The notes under the pieces were generated by a model. The model searched no databases and was not told the DNA's origin. It saw only the letters and a program-made list of their open reading frames with translations. Both the position numbers and the translations under genes were made by a program. Shown in pieces: positions 35,921-45,168 of a DNA stretch of 64,000 bases. Origin of the DNA: Lysobacter sp. (lineage in GTDB: Bacteria; Pseudomonadota; Gammaproteobacteria; Xanthomonadales; Xanthomonadaceae); NCBI GenBank assembly GCA_013141175.1, contig JABFRN010000001.1:248001-312000 (forward strand), read 5' to 3'. The first letter of the stretch is position 1. Every line of letters starts with the position of its first letter.

Positions 35921-38008
35921 TCACTCGCCGATGTGTTTCTTCAACCAGCCGTTGACCGTGTCGTGCCACTGCACGCTGTTCTGCGGCTTCAGTACCCAGT
36001 GGTTCTCGTCGGGGAAATACAGGAACTGCGAATCGATGCCCCGGCGCTGCAGCGCGGTGAACACGCCGATGCCCTGCTCGACCGGAATACGGAAGTCCTG
36101 CTGGCCGTGGATCACCAGCATCGGCGTCTTCCACTTCGAGACATGGTTCACCGGGTTGAACTGCTCGTAGTTCTTCGCCACGCCATACGGGGTGCCGCCC
36201 TGCTCCCATTCGGTGAACCAGAGTTCTTCGGTGGCGTAACCCATCATCCGCTGATCGAACACGCCGTCATGGCTGACCAGGCATTTGAACGGCGCGTTGC
36301 CCTGTTCGTCGAACCAGTTGCCGGCGATCCAGTTGACCATGAAACCGCCGTAGCTGGCGCCGAGCGCGCAGGCGCGATTGCCGTCGAGGAACGCATACTT
36401 CTTCTGCGCGGCGGCCCAGCCTTTCTGCAGGTCTTCCAGCGGACGGTCGCCCCAGTGCTGGCTGATCGCATCGGTGAACTTCTGGCCGTAGCCGGTGGAG
36501 CCGTGGAAATCGATCATCACCACCGCATAGCCCTGTCCGGCGTAGGTCTGCGGGTTCCAGCGATAGCTCCAGCCATCGCCGAAGCTGCCCTGCGGACCGC
36601 CGTGGATCAGGAACGCGACCGGATATTGTTTGCCTTCCTCGTAGTTCCACGGTTTCAGCACGTAACCGTGCACGGTCTCGTCGTTCCAACCCGGGAAGCG
36701 GAACTGTTCGTACGCACCGAAGCGCACCTCGGGCAGCATCTCGCCGGCGCTTGGCGTGATCGCACGCAGCGGCGCTTTGCCGTCGGCGCTGGTGGCGTAG
36801 ATCACATCGCCGCTGTTCATCGAATTGGCGGACACGACCAGCGTGTCGCCCGCCAACTCGAACGCCGACACCGAACCGTCCTTGAAGATCGAGGTCACTT
36901 CGCCGCTGTCCACCGACACCGCGAACAGCGGGTGACGGCCGAGCTCCTGCGCGGTGGTGTAGATCGATGTGCCGTCGGCGGACAGGGTGATGCCGTCGGC
37001 GGACGCGTCCCACTTCGGCGCGAGGTCGCGCGCCTTGCCGGTGGCGAGATCCATCGCCATCAGCGCGAAGCGGTCGGCTTCGAAACCGGGGCGGGTCATC
37101 GCGCGGTAATACAGGGTCTTGCCGTCGGTGGAGAAGACGGGACCGGTGTCCCAGGCCTTGTTGGCTTCGGTCAGATTGCGCGCGGTGCCGCTGCCGTCGG
37201 CGGACACCAGGAACAGATCGAAATTGGTGTTCCACGGCTCGCTGCTGTCGGCCTTGCGCGCGGAGAGCACGAACGATGCGCCATCGGGCGACCATGCGAA
37301 TTCGCTGGTGTCTCCGAACGGTTTCGACGGCACGTCGCCGATCACGTCGGTGCCGATCAGGGTCGCGGTCTTCAGCGGTGTTTCCTTGCCCTGCGGCAGG
37401 GTCGCGACGAACACGCGGTTGAGGCGGCCGTCGTTCCAGGTGTCCCAGTGGCGGATGAACATGCGCTCGTACACCACGCCGGTGGTCTTGCGCGCGCCGT
37501 TGTCGTCGAGGCGTTTTTTGGTGCAGGCGAGATCCGATTTGCAGTCGTCGAAGGTTTCCAGCGCCAGTGCGATGCGCTTGCCGTCGGGCGACAACTTGTA
37601 GGCACCGACATCCACCGGCAGTTCGGTCAGTGGCTTCGGCGTGCCGCCGGCGGCGGGAATGGCGTACAGCTGCTGGCTGCCGGTTTTCGCGCTGAGGAAA
37701 TACACGGTCTTGCCGTCAGAGGAGAACGCCGGTGAGTTGACGTTCCAGCCTTCCGGGGTCAGCCGCTTCGGCGGCGCCGCGTCGCGGGCGGCCAGATCCT
37801 CGATCCACAGCGCGGTGGCGGATTTGTTCGCGGCGAAATCCACGCTGCGCTTGGCGAATACGACAACGCGACCATTGGGCGACAGGGTCGGCGAGGAATA
37901 ACGATCGAGCGTGGCGAGATCGCGGACCTGCAATCCGCGGGCGGCTTCGGCGGCGGCGGGCATCAGCAGGCACAGGGCCAGCCACAGGGAGGTGCGCATC
38001 GGAGACAT
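35921..38008 (-). CDS. S9 family dipeptidyl-peptidase-like peptidase, exported
   Basis: A 695-residue protein with a signal peptide (about 1-22), a WD40-like beta-propeller with several SPDGK repeats, and a C-terminal peptidase domain. The nucleophile lies in GASYGGFMVNW, with GQQDFRIP holding the Asp and ENHWV the His; IHGGPQGSFGD is the oxyanion loop. This set matches dipeptidyl aminopeptidase/acylaminoacyl peptidases. The ATG at 38008 is preceded by CAGGAAG; an ATG at 37999 is also in frame. With the neighbouring S9 enzyme, CstA and the POT transporter it may serve peptide scavenging. Confidence 0.92.
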   Translation of the reverse strand: MSPMRTSLWLALCLLMPAAAEAARGLQVRDLATLDRYSSPTLSPNGRVVVFAKRSVDFAANKSATALWIEDLAARDAAPPKRLTPEGWNVNSPAFSSDGKTVYFLSAKTGSQQLYAIPAAGGTPKPLTELPVDVGAYKLSPDGKRIALALETFDDCKSDLACTKKRLDDNGARKTTGVVYERMFIRHWDTWNDGRLNRVFVATLPQGKETPLKTATLIGTDVIGDVPSKPFGDTSEFAWSPDGASFVLSARKADSSEPWNTNFDLFLVSADGSGTARNLTEANKAWDTGPVFSTDGKTLYYRAMTRPGFEADRFALMAMDLATGKARDLAPKWDASADGITLSADGTSIYTTAQELGRHPLFAVSVDSGEVTSIFKDGSVSAFELAGDTLVVSANSMNSGDVIYATSADGKAPLRAITPSAGEMLPEVRFGAYEQFRFPGWNDETVHGYVLKPWNYEEGKQYPVAFLIHGGPQGSFGDGWSYRWNPQTYAGQGYAVVMIDFHGSTGYGQKFTDAISQHWGDRPLEDLQKGWAAAQKKYAFLDGNRACALGASYGGFMVNWIAGNWFDEQGNAPFKCLVSHDGVFDQRMMGYATEELWFTEWEQGGTPYGVAKNYEQFNPVNHVSKWKTPMLVIHGQQDFRIPVEQGIGVFTALQRRGIDSQFLYFPDENHWVLKPQNSVQWHDTVNGWLKKHIGE

Positions 38009-38295
38009 GGGACTTCCTGACGGGTTAGGCAGCGGATCGAACCGCGATGGTAGGCCTGCGGGTGGGGGGTCGCATAGCCCGAAAGACACCGTGCATACGG
38101 ATGGTGGTGCCGGCCGGATCGGCGGACTAGTCTGGGGATGCAGGCATTCCGGTACCGCGCGGACCTGCACTCTGAACGATGGATCGCTGCTGCAACGCGG
38201 ACAACGGAACTGCGAGGCATGGATCGCGCCGGCAATAAGCCAACCGCCCCAGAGCGGCCTGCCACCTGAACCGAGCAAGGGAGTTTGTCGATACC
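38009..38295. other. Divergent promoter region, S9 peptidase and AraC regulator
   Basis: These 287 bases separate the minus-strand peptidase from the plus-strand AraC gene. I see no gene here. An AraC regulator often controls its divergent neighbour, so an operator may lie here, but I could not identify a clear repeated site. Confidence 0.4.
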
Positions 38296-39048
38296 ATGCC
38301 GCTGCGCATCCATCTTTATCGAAATCTGGCCTTGTGCTTCTCGAACAATCACCAGTCGAGCCTGCACGCGCATCAGGCGCTGCAGATGACCGTCGCACTG
38401 GATGGTCCGTTCGATCTCGAGATCGAAGAAGACGGTCGGCAGGACAGGACGCCGGAAGCGCAGTTCGCCTGCATCGCCCCGCAGAAGATGCATCAGATCG
38501 GCGCGAGGACATCGACGCTGGCCTACCTGTATCTGGACACCAATCCGGTGGCCTACACGAAATGGCGCGCGGCGGGCGGAACGCCGATCCCGCCGGACGC
38601 GTCGATCCTGGCCGCGTTGCGCGATCTGGTGCGAGACCGCAACGCCGACCGCGACACCGTGGAGGCATTGGCGTATCGCTGGTGCGAACACTCGCTGCCC
38701 GGCCTGCTCGCGGTCGGACCCTCCGATCCGCGGATCGCACGAGCGCTGGATATCATCGACCATGATCTGCTGCAGGCATTGAATTACGCAGGGTTGGCAC
38801 GCCAGGTCCATCTGTCTCCCAGCCGCTTCGCGAACCTGTTCCGCGAACAGACCGGACTTCCGGTCAGGAACTACGTCCTGTGGCGACGGCTGGTGCATGT
38901 ATTCGAACGCTTGGAACACGGCGACTCGATCACCTCCGCCGCGCACAACGCCGGCTTTTCCGACTGCGCGCATTTGAGCCGCAGCTTCCACCGGATCTGC
39001 GGCGCCAAGCCCTCCGACATGAATGTCGTGCAGCTTTCCGGACATTGA
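38296..39048 (+). CDS. AraC family transcriptional regulator
   Basis: A 250-residue regulator. The N-terminal 140 residues are cupin-like with HAHQALQ and ALDGPFDLEIE. The C-terminal 95 residues carry the two AraC helix-turn-helix motifs: LARQVHLSPSRFANLFREQ, then SITSAAHNAGFSDCAHLSRS followed by FHRICGAKPS. It should bind DNA and sense a ligand through the cupin part. Divergent orientation suggests the S9 peptidase as one target; the exported-protein genes downstream are another possibility. The ribosome site is weak. Confidence 0.9.
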   Translation: MPLRIHLYRNLALCFSNNHQSSLHAHQALQMTVALDGPFDLEIEEDGRQDRTPEAQFACIAPQKMHQIGARTSTLAYLYLDTNPVAYTKWRAAGGTPIPPDASILAALRDLVRDRNADRDTVEALAYRWCEHSLPGLLAVGPSDPRIARALDIIDHDLLQALNYAGLARQVHLSPSRFANLFREQTGLPVRNYVLWRRLVHVFERLEHGDSITSAAHNAGFSDCAHLSRSFHRICGAKPSDMNVVQLSGH

Positions 39049-39272
39049 TCAGGTTTCAAGCCGGTCGCCGTTGAAGTCAGCGATCTGATTCAAGCGCTGC
39101 GATGCGGGCGCTTGCTACAACACACTCATGTACGGAAACGTATCGCATCCGCCGATGCGCACACGCGACCCGGCTCCATGTATTGCCGGTTCCATGTATC
39201 GGGTGATGCACATCGCATTTTCCGTGGTATCGCCCGTGCCGGGCCCGTTCCTGCATGTACGGAGGGATCGCC

Positions 39273-39974
39273 GTGAGAACCTGGATCGTCAGCGCTGCAT
39301 TCCTGTTGCTCGCGCTCTACCTGCTGCTGCACACCGAACCCGCCGCGACACGCGTGCAGTCGAGCGCGCTCGTGATCCAGGGAACGAAGGGGACCTACAG
39401 CGATGGTTCCCGCTCCGAACCCACCGCCGACACGCGGCTGTACTGGGCCGATGCGATGACCGGAACCATCCGTCGGAGCGCATTCGACGGCAGCGCGATG
39501 GAGATCGTCGCCGCAGAGGCGGGGTTGCCTTACGGCATGGCCTTCGATGCTGAAACGCAAGTCCTGCTGTGGACCGACTCCGCAGCGGAAACCGTGCGGA
39601 GCGTCGCTGTCGCTGGCGGTGTGCCGACGACACTGGCGACCGCGTTCGAGGAACCGTACGCGATCGATGTCTCCACCGGAACCGAATTCGCGTTCTACAC
39701 CGCGACCGCGAACATCGTGTATCGCAACACCATCGATGTGCAGACCGGACAGGAAAGCAGCATCGAACTGCTGACGCTTCCGGACGCCGAAACCATCCAC
39801 GGACTGGCGCTGGACAGCGATAACGGCGTGCTCTACGTGGGCGACGGAAACGGCCGCATGATCCGGAAATTCTCGCTGGCCGGAAAAGAAGCGCATTTGC
39901 TGCCGCATACCGACACCGAGGTGCCGCCGGATTCCACTCCGGCCGGCCCGCTGCCCGCGCTCGAACCGAATTGA
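39273..39974 (+). CDS. Exported YWTD/beta-propeller-like protein of unknown function
   Basis: A 233-residue protein with an N-terminal hydrophobic segment (about 3-18), which could be a signal peptide or anchor. It contains repeats such as RLYWADAMTGTIRRSAFDG, LLWTDSAAETVRSV and LYVGDGNGRMIRKF, spaced like blades of the YWTD/SMP-30 propeller. Only about four blades fit, fewer than a full six. GTG at 39273 is the likely start because GGAGGG lies six bases before it. It precedes the M19-like gene by 72 bases and may be co-transcribed. Its function is unknown. Confidence 0.7.
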   Translation: MRTWIVSAAFLLLALYLLLHTEPAATRVQSSALVIQGTKGTYSDGSRSEPTADTRLYWADAMTGTIRRSAFDGSAMEIVAAEAGLPYGMAFDAETQVLLWTDSAAETVRSVAVAGGVPTTLATAFEEPYAIDVSTGTEFAFYTATANIVYRNTIDVQTGQESSIELLTLPDAETIHGLALDSDNGVLYVGDGNGRMIRKFSLAGKEAHLLPHTDTEVPPDSTPAGPLPALEPN

Positions 39975-40046
39975 CGTCGAAAAGAACCGGACGTCGAAAG
40001 AAACGTTTGCCCGCACGGACATACCGCTTACGAGCAGAGGTGCGCC

Positions 40047-42185
40047 ATGAAGCAATCCAGACGGTTTCTGATCAAGCTCGCCCTGGCGGTTTCCGCCGTT
40101 CTCGGCGGCGCCGCGCACGCGACAGTCGAAGGTTATGTCGACATGCACTCGCACCTGATGGGCGAGCATGCGTTCGGCGGAAGCTGGTTCTGGGGCAGCA
40201 CCGAAGGGCCGATGCAGTCGGCGTTGGCGCGTTGCGACGGCAACTTCGGCTATCCCGCTGGAATGGGCAGCCACGCCGCAACCATCTTTCCTGGCGTCTC
40301 CGAAATACTGGGCAAGGACACCGGTTGGCATCTGTTCCGTCGACGCGGTTACGACAATCGCCGCTGCAGATATTTCCTGTGGTTTCCGATCCCGGGGACC
40401 TGCCCGCAGGAGCACTTCGAGGACTGGCCGAAGTGGGATGCGATCGCGCACCAGCAGATGTGGTTCGGGCATCTTCAGAAGGCGCACGCGAACGGCCTGC
40501 GGGTCATGGGCGTTTCGTTCGCCGAGTCGAACTTCCTGTGCCAGACAACGCCGCCGCTGCGCCGCCGCTACGATTGCGACGAAATGGCTTCGATCAAACG
40601 CCAGGCGCTGTTCCTGCGCGGCTTCGTATCCCGCAACAGCGGTTGGGTCGGGATCGCGGAAACGCCGGCGCAGGCAAGATCGCTGATCGCACAGGGAAAA
40701 CTCGCGCTGGTGATGACCGCGGAAGTCACCCGGCTGTTCCCGGACGGCGACTACATTCCGCAGCTCAACGAATTGCATGCGCTGGGCATCCGTTCGCTGC
40801 AGCTTGTCCATCATGCGGACAACCGCTTCGCGGGCACTGCGCCGATCAACAATCTGCGCACGGCCGCCACCCTGGTCGAGGCGCTGACCTTCGGCGGCAT
40901 CAACACCCGGATCAACGACACGGTCTGCAGGGATGGCAACGGCACGATCCAGATCGAAGGCATCCCTTCGTCGCAATGGATCATGCCGATCATCTATCGC
41001 CCGAAATGCGATGGCGAACTGCATCTCAACGACCAGGGGTTGACCCAGGACGGCAGAGGCCTGGTGAATGCGATGATCGATCGCGGGATGATCCTGGATG
41101 TCTCCCATCTCTCGCGAAAATCGCTGCAGCAGACGTATGGGATCGCGATGGGCAGGGGGCAGTATCCGTTGACCTATTCCCACGCGCACATGTGGGACAT
41201 GATCGAGGGTGCGGGCCACGACGAGAAAAACGAGAAGTACATCCGCGCGGACGAGATCCACATGATCACCGACACCGGCGGCATGATCGGCCTGCGTACG
41301 GGCCCGGAAGCGGCCAATCCGTACATCCGGCCGCCGCAGTCGCAGCCGGTGGTCGCCAACAGTTGCAAGGGCAGCGTGCGGTCTTTCGCGCAATCGCTGA
41401 TGTATGCGGTCGACAGGAACATCAATGTCGGCTTCGGCGGGGATTTCAATGGCTTCATCACCCAGAGCAAGGGCGTCTTCACCCGCTTCGACCGCAGCCC
41501 GCTGGGCGGTTCGCCGTTCTATCTGCCGGTCGGCTGCACCGAGGATTACCAGCAGCTCCTGGCGACGAACGGCTTCAACGATCTGCACAGGAAGGGCCTC
41601 GGCCATGTCGGCCTGCTGCCGGAATACATCGCCGATCTGAAACGCGTCGGGGTACCGGCGCAGTACATGGAGCATCTCGAAAAGCGTTCGGCGGAGACCT
41701 ATCTGCGGATATGGGAACGCAGCCTCGCGCTCGCCGGTGGCGGCATTCCGTCCAACCTCGCGCTATCGGCCACCGCCACCGCTTCCAGCACGTACTGTGT
41801 CGGCCCGCCGCAGACTTCACCGGATTGTTACGCCGCATCGCGCGTCAACGACGGCATCGGCAGCACCGCGCTCGGCGGACAATCGAGCTGGGCGAACGAC
41901 TGGGGCGTGCCGATGCCGCAGTGGGTCCAACTGACCTGGAGCGCTCCGGTCACGGCGTCGAGCGTTGTGGTGACCACGACCGCAGGCTACGCGGTGCGGG
42001 ACTACGATATCGAGTACTGGAACGGCGCGACCTGGTTGCCGTTGGCGCATCGGGTCGGCAACACCGCACTCGGCAACACGGACAATTTCGCTCCGGTCTC
42101 GACCACGCGCATGCGCATTCTCGGCTGGCAGGGACCCGCCCATCAGCCGGGCCATGTTCGGATCAACGAGTTCGCCGTCTATTGA
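40047..42185 (+). CDS. Exported M19-like peptidase with C-terminal discoidin-like domain
   Basis: This 712-residue protein has a signal peptide (about 1-26, ending AHA). Residues 30-560 resemble membrane dipeptidases: VDMHSHLMG, LQLVHHADNRFAG, GRGLVNAMIDRGMILDVSHLS, SHAHMW and GFGGDFNGF recall the His and Asp zinc ligands of M19. The equivalent of the bridging Glu is not clear. Residues 575-712 look like an F5/8 type C (discoidin) domain, with WVQLTWSAPVTASSVVV and RIRILGWQG-type strands, often used to bind glycans or surfaces. It should act outside the cell. Substrate is unknown, and loss of peptidase activity is possible. Confidence 0.78.
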   Translation: MKQSRRFLIKLALAVSAVLGGAAHATVEGYVDMHSHLMGEHAFGGSWFWGSTEGPMQSALARCDGNFGYPAGMGSHAATIFPGVSEILGKDTGWHLFRRRGYDNRRCRYFLWFPIPGTCPQEHFEDWPKWDAIAHQQMWFGHLQKAHANGLRVMGVSFAESNFLCQTTPPLRRRYDCDEMASIKRQALFLRGFVSRNSGWVGIAETPAQARSLIAQGKLALVMTAEVTRLFPDGDYIPQLNELHALGIRSLQLVHHADNRFAGTAPINNLRTAATLVEALTFGGINTRINDTVCRDGNGTIQIEGIPSSQWIMPIIYRPKCDGELHLNDQGLTQDGRGLVNAMIDRGMILDVSHLSRKSLQQTYGIAMGRGQYPLTYSHAHMWDMIEGAGHDEKNEKYIRADEIHMITDTGGMIGLRTGPEAANPYIRPPQSQPVVANSCKGSVRSFAQSLMYAVDRNINVGFGGDFNGFITQSKGVFTRFDRSPLGGSPFYLPVGCTEDYQQLLATNGFNDLHRKGLGHVGLLPEYIADLKRVGVPAQYMEHLEKRSAETYLRIWERSLALAGGGIPSNLALSATATASSTYCVGPPQTSPDCYAASRVNDGIGSTALGGQSSWANDWGVPMPQWVQLTWSAPVTASSVVVTTTAGYAVRDYDIEYWNGATWLPLAHRVGNTALGNTDNFAPVSTTRMRILGWQGPAHQPGHVRINEFAVY

Positions 42186-42380
42186 GGTGGTTGTCGCATC
42201 GTATTGGGTCTGTTGCCGCATTTTCCGGTCATGCGCCGCGGCAACGACCCGGTCTCCGCGTCGGGTGCAGGCGTCAGCACTCGCGTGCAGGTCTGTCGCT
42301 TCATGCTGCGGTCGCTTGATCGGAGCATGAGCGCCTGGCGCCATTGGAGTATTTCTCGTAACAACGCCATGGAGAACATC

Positions 42381-44435
42381 ATGCACAAGCCAACAAGAGA
42401 TTCGCGTTTCCGGCAAAAAGGACTGATGATCAAGGCTCGTATTCTGCTGCTTGTCCTGTCGGGCTCGGTATGCGCTTCCGTATTCGCGCAGTCCATCGAT
42501 GACGGCGGCCAAAGCGGAGACCCCGGTTACAGCCAGCGGGTCATTTCCAGCGACGAGGGCTGGCAACTGATCGAAGCGACCGGCGTCATCGATTCAACCG
42601 GCAAACCCTTCAGCGAGCGCTATTACACGATCGACGGACCACTCGGCATCGCGACAGCGCCGATCCCCGAGCCCATCAAGCAAGGATTGATCGACGATCT
42701 GGCATCAAGACCGGAAGGCGAAGACCAGACCTTCGTGCTCAGCGCCTCTGTGGTCGAGGAAGTGCAGCGGTCGCTCGAACAAGGCAGCCCCACGCCGGGC
42801 CTGATCGAGATCGCATCGCAACCCGACGACGGGGATCCGTCCATCCCGCTGGCGCGCAGCGACGCTGCAAGAAGGCCTTGCACGGATGCCGACATCACCA
42901 AGAGCAAGCAGTTCAGCGCCAGTTCGCCGCTGAGTCGCAGTTGGGATCTGAACGGTGGGTTCACCGGAACCGTCGCCTTGACCGGCACGGCCGAGGTCAA
43001 CGGTCTTGGCGAAATCAAGATCACCCTGAAAAAGACGCGCATCCTGTTTCTCTGCATACCTTACGGCGTGCGCTTCCGCCACGCGCGCGTGGCGGCGACT
43101 GCGATCGCCGACCCCGGCGCGACGGTCAGCGGGACGATCAGTTATTCGAATCCCGATCCGAAGGAGTGGCAGATCGCCAAACCGTTCCTGTTCTCGATCA
43201 ATTTCATGGCGGGCCCGATTCCGGTCCATGTCGGCTTCAACCTGCCGATCACGGCGGGCTTCGATGCCAACGCCATCAATGCCAGCGTCACCGGCTCGGT
43301 CACTTACAGCGGGCGGCGCAGCGTCTCCGGCTATCTCGATTACTACTGCACGCCGGACGGCTGCACCGGAACCCGGAATTTCGACACCACCGACCTGGGC
43401 TCGCAGATATTCACCGCCGGGATCACCGCCCGGATCCAGCCATCGGTGTACCTGCAAGTGGCTTTCCGCGGCTACCTGTATTCGGAGAGCGTCGCCTACG
43501 CGCAAGCCGGTGTCCGTCCCTACCTGTACGCCGATCTCTGGGGCTATTACGGCAACAACTGCGGCGACGCCGACAGCGATGGCCATTTTGAAACCGTCGA
43601 CGCGTTGACCTTCGATCTGGACTGGCAGCTGGCGATCACCGCGCAGGCGGATACCTTCCTGACCCGCGAATGGCGTCGCGAATTGTGGCGCTCGCAGCGT
43701 TGGCACGTGGGCTTCTGGGATCTCACGGAATCCGACGCGCTTTCGCCGATGCTGCAGGGCCCGGCCGTGGTGCCCGTCAACAGCGCCCAGAACTACGGCG
43801 CACGGATGCGGTCGTGCTGGCCATACACCGACAATGTCGACTACAGCCTCGACTGGGGAGATGGCAGCAGTGCGGCGTTCAACGGCCCTGCGGCAACCCT
43901 GACCGAGCACACGCACACATGGACGCAGTTGGGAGTCAAACCCCTGCGCCTGACCGCGCTTCGCGATGCGCACGGCCGGAATCTGAACCACAGCACGGCG
44001 CGCAACGTGCAGGTGAACGGCTACAGCGGACATGCGGGCATGACCTGGAAGTTGATCGAGCGCAACGGTTCCTACTCGCATGTCGGCGCCGACACGCAGA
44101 CCAATCCATACATCGGCGATACCAACCCCGCCGTTTCGCTGCCGATCCTGTGCGTCCGCATCGACGGCCGCGCGCCGCCGCCGGGCATGAGTTTCGACTA
44201 TTACAACGGCTGGGTCGCGGGCGAACTGCGCTTGACCGCACCGGTGAGCGGACTGTCGCTGACCTCGCGCGCGGTCTCCGACGGCCATTGCGCGAACATC
44301 TTCGGCCAAGGCTTCCGCATGGCCGAGTTCCACGATGGCGGCGGAGGCTGGACGTTCTGGGGACAGGGTGTACTCAGTGCCGCGAACCGCTTCTGGGTGG
44401 CGATCAACGATCAACCCGCCAACCCATGGGATTGA
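42381..44435 (+). CDS. Large exported protein with PKD-like domain, unknown function
   Basis: A 684-residue protein I do not recognise. A signal peptide follows a basic start (hydrophobic part near ARILLLVLSGSVCASVFAQ). The middle is rich in beta strands and aromatic residues, with a Cys pair around YYCTPDGC. Residues about 470-570 fit a PKD fold: VDYSLDWGDGSS followed by HTHTWTQLG. PKD domains are common in exported adhesins and hydrolases. I favour the ATG at 42381, six bases after GGAG; ATGs at 42369 and 42426 are alternatives. It lies 195 bases after the M19-like gene and ends in a strong hairpin. Confidence 0.68.
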   Translation: MHKPTRDSRFRQKGLMIKARILLLVLSGSVCASVFAQSIDDGGQSGDPGYSQRVISSDEGWQLIEATGVIDSTGKPFSERYYTIDGPLGIATAPIPEPIKQGLIDDLASRPEGEDQTFVLSASVVEEVQRSLEQGSPTPGLIEIASQPDDGDPSIPLARSDAARRPCTDADITKSKQFSASSPLSRSWDLNGGFTGTVALTGTAEVNGLGEIKITLKKTRILFLCIPYGVRFRHARVAATAIADPGATVSGTISYSNPDPKEWQIAKPFLFSINFMAGPIPVHVGFNLPITAGFDANAINASVTGSVTYSGRRSVSGYLDYYCTPDGCTGTRNFDTTDLGSQIFTAGITARIQPSVYLQVAFRGYLYSESVAYAQAGVRPYLYADLWGYYGNNCGDADSDGHFETVDALTFDLDWQLAITAQADTFLTREWRRELWRSQRWHVGFWDLTESDALSPMLQGPAVVPVNSAQNYGARMRSCWPYTDNVDYSLDWGDGSSAAFNGPAATLTEHTHTWTQLGVKPLRLTALRDAHGRNLNHSTARNVQVNGYSGHAGMTWKLIERNGSYSHVGADTQTNPYIGDTNPAVSLPILCVRIDGRAPPPGMSFDYYNGWVAGELRLTAPVSGLSLTSRAVSDGHCANIFGQGFRMAEFHDGGGGWTFWGQGVLSAANRFWVAINDQPANPWD

Positions 44436-44477
44436 TATCCACGGATCGTTGATTGCTTTCTCGAGACCCGCTTCACC

Positions 44478-44505
44478 GACCGCGCCGGCATCCGCCGGCG
44501 CGGTC
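44478..44505. terminator. Strong hairpin after the PKD protein gene
   Basis: Perfect 12-bp arms GACCGCGCCGGC (44478-44489) and GCCGGCGCGGTC (44494-44505) with the loop ATCC. It lies 42 bases after the stop codon. No T-run follows, so termination would need Rho, or the stem may protect mRNA. Confidence 0.6.
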
Positions 44506-44881
44506 GTATCGCTGATTCAACGGCGCCCGCATCCGCTTCCAGCGCCAGCCTCGCACGCAGGCTTGAGCCTGCAAGCAGCCGATCGCATATCCCGCCCGCC
44601 GCAGCGGAACGCATACGCGGTGTAGCGCGCCGGCACCAACCACGCATCTTCGCATCCGCATCGACGCGCCACGCATGCGCGTTGCGCGCTTCCGCGGGAT
44701 CGGCGCGCATCGAGTCGCGCCGCGATCGATCCGCCGGGCATGGGCGCGCGCATCAATTTCCGTGCAATACGAATGCACACGCATGCATGCCGCGACAATT
44801 CCACTCGCGGCGCATCGACGGACCGCATGCATCGACGCATGAAATTTCTTTTTCGCCATCATCCCGATCGCTCGCACAAAC

Positions 44882-44896
44882 GATCATTCGATGATC
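44882..44896. promoter_or_regulatory. Short palindrome, possible operator
   Basis: GATCAT-TCG-ATGATC is a perfect palindrome (6-3-6), about 270 bases upstream of the exported-protein gene at 45169 in an AT-richer stretch. This symmetry fits a dimeric regulator, but nothing identifies which. Confidence 0.3.
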
Positions 44897-45168
44897 AACA
44901 TCAGTGATCCGATTCAATCATGCGGCGAGCGATCGCGAGACACTGGTATCACAGACACAGATGATGAAATCAACAGTCACGTACACGAACGTGAGTCGAA
45001 CAGAACAGCACTGAAAAGCACGACATCCGAACGCAGACGCCAAGCCGTCTCCGCGCTCCGGACACGCGTCACGACCATCGTCGCCCGAAATTCCGCCGCA
45101 TCCGCGGCGGAGATGAACCCGCATGGCGGGCGATCCACTCCGCTCCACACTTCATCAGGAACAACATC

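Larger units (their letters stand above)
44436..45168. other. 733-bp non-coding region with shifted base composition
   Basis: No gene is supported. The first part holds the hairpin at 44478-44505. From about 44510 to 44850 the motifs GCATCG and GCATGC recur, forming many short palindromes; after about 44850 the sequence becomes AT-richer than the rest of the window and holds GATCAT-TCG-ATGATC at 44882-44896. It lies between two exported-protein genes and probably includes the promoter of the one at 45169. Confidence 0.6.
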
